This document shows, in pieces, positions 63,640-64,000 of a stretch of 64,000 nt of DNA (its first letter is position 1; each line of letters starts with the position of its first letter). The stretch is from NCBI GenBank assembly GCA_022843385.1, contig JALHNT010000016.1, positions 1 to 64,000 on the forward strand, written 5' to 3'. The translations under genes and the position numbers were made by a program. Source of the stretch: Anaerolineae bacterium. GTDB taxonomy: Bacteria; Chloroflexota; Anaerolineae; Aggregatilineales; Phototrophicaceae. The notes below the pieces were generated by a model. The model did no database searches, was not told the DNA's origin, and saw only the letters and a program-made list of their open reading frames with translations.

Positions 63640-64000
63640 GTGCGCCGCTTATTCATGTTCCTGCCTGTTGTCCTCATCAGCATTATTGTCCTGCTGGCCT
63701 CGGCGCGCCCCGCCTTGACCGAAACCAGCGTCGTCGATAGCAGTGGCGATGTCGGTCGTCAACCTGCCATCACGGTAATCAATGGATTGCCGGTCATCAG
63801 CTACTATGGTGCTTCTACCCAGCGCCTGAAGATCGCTCAGTGCCAGACCGTTGATTGTGCGACGGCGGATGTGCGCGATATGGACACGACGTCATTTAAT
63901 GGCTTATTTTCTGATATTACGTCCGTCGGCAACCGACCACTCGTTGCGTACATCAGTCAGGCGACACGTCTACCCTATGTTATGGCTTGCCTGAATGCTC
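63640..64000 (+). CDS. Secreted repeat protein (5' part; runs off the window)
   Basis: GTG 63640 has GGGGGA 8 bp upstream. The readable 120 residues begin with a signal peptide (VRRLFMFLPVVLISIIVLLAS). Then comes a unit containing GRQPAITVINGLPVISYY and LKIAQCQTVDCATADV. This is the style of tandem propeller-like repeats (G-x-P-v-I-S-Y-Y then paired Cys) found in large exported proteins of Chloroflexota. A second unit begins near the end (GNRPLVAYIS). No stop is reached by position 64000. A TACAAT at 63593-63598 may be the -10. Confidence 0.7.
   Translation, partial: MRRLFMFLPVVLISIIVLLASARPALTETSVVDSSGDVGRQPAITVINGLPVISYYGASTQRLKIAQCQTVDCATADVRDMDTTSFNGLFSDITSVGNRPLVAYISQATRLPYVMACLNA

Noticed and set aside
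1..64000. CRISPR arrays, rRNA, integrase/attachment sites, replication origin
   Set aside because: No regularly spaced repeats, rRNA-like sequence, integrase gene or DnaA-box cluster was seen on reading either strand.

Overview
The window looks like a chromosomal stretch from a member of the Chloroflexota, most likely Anaerolineae-like. This is inferred from content, not from a marker gene. The DNA is moderately GC-rich. Many membrane-tethered or secreted proteins carry Thr/Pro-rich TPTPT-type linkers, glycogen enzymes of the GH57 and MalP/GlgP type are present, NatAB-like exporters occur, and many genes sit behind TATAAT/TACAAT-like -10 boxes. I see no rRNA, tRNA or CRISPR array. About 60 protein genes fill nearly all of the sequence, mostly in short operons with ATGA start/stop overlaps.

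Layout. 1-2.5 kb is an accessory patch: the end of an IS630-like transposase gene, a secreted-protein gene cut off by it, a membrane TIR-domain protein, and a VapBC-like pair whose PIN toxin is frameshifted. 2.6-9.4 kb holds a YyaL/SSP411-type thioredoxin-fold protein, a secreted beta-propeller protein, a DinB-like protein with an unknown partner, and a TPR lytic transglycosylase. 9.5-13.7 kb has a lone response regulator and an ABC-2 exporter operon. 13.7-16.8 kb has a glycogen phosphorylase divergent from a free-standing CBM48 domain. 17-18.3 kb encodes a vanadium-haloperoxidase-like protein.

18.4-27.5 kb (minus strand) is one tight operon: response regulator, NERD-domain membrane protein, AddB-like and AddA-like nuclease/helicase subunits, and a polytopic membrane protein. 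Head to head with it lies a second, paralogous response regulator followed by a histidine kinase (27.6-29.3 kb). 29.8-38.4 kb is a glycogen-centred operon region (GH57 branching enzyme, GlgA, GlgC, a second GH57/DUF3536 protein, then a DinB-like protein, an S66 peptidase and a histidine phosphatase), ending against methylglyoxal synthase.

38.9-51.6 kb is mixed: an AT-richer secreted protein of unknown function, a GT4 glycosyltransferase overlapping a PHP phosphoesterase, an M23 peptidase, a large sensor kinase lacking its phospho-acceptor histidine, a cytochrome c lipoprotein, an M48 peptidase, an MBL-fold hydrolase, and a cytochrome P450 paired with a B12-type radical SAM enzyme. 51.7-53.3 kb is a type II restriction-modification pair (SPPY methyltransferase and PmeII-like nuclease). 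53.8-64 kb holds an esterase with a WYL regulator, a VOC protein, a ClpP-like protease, two tandem GH2-type jelly-roll proteins, MiaB, a V4R-like protein, an SDR/cupin pair divergent from two zinc alcohol dehydrogenases, and a secreted repeat protein that runs off the end.

The most interesting points are the RR-NERD-AddBA-membrane operon, the His-less kinase with its intact paralogue nearby, the membrane TIR protein with a SARM1-like catalytic motif, the P450/radical-SAM pair, the GH57 protein with Ala at the acid/base Asp, and a folded leader upstream of it. None is proven to be a new system from sequence alone.
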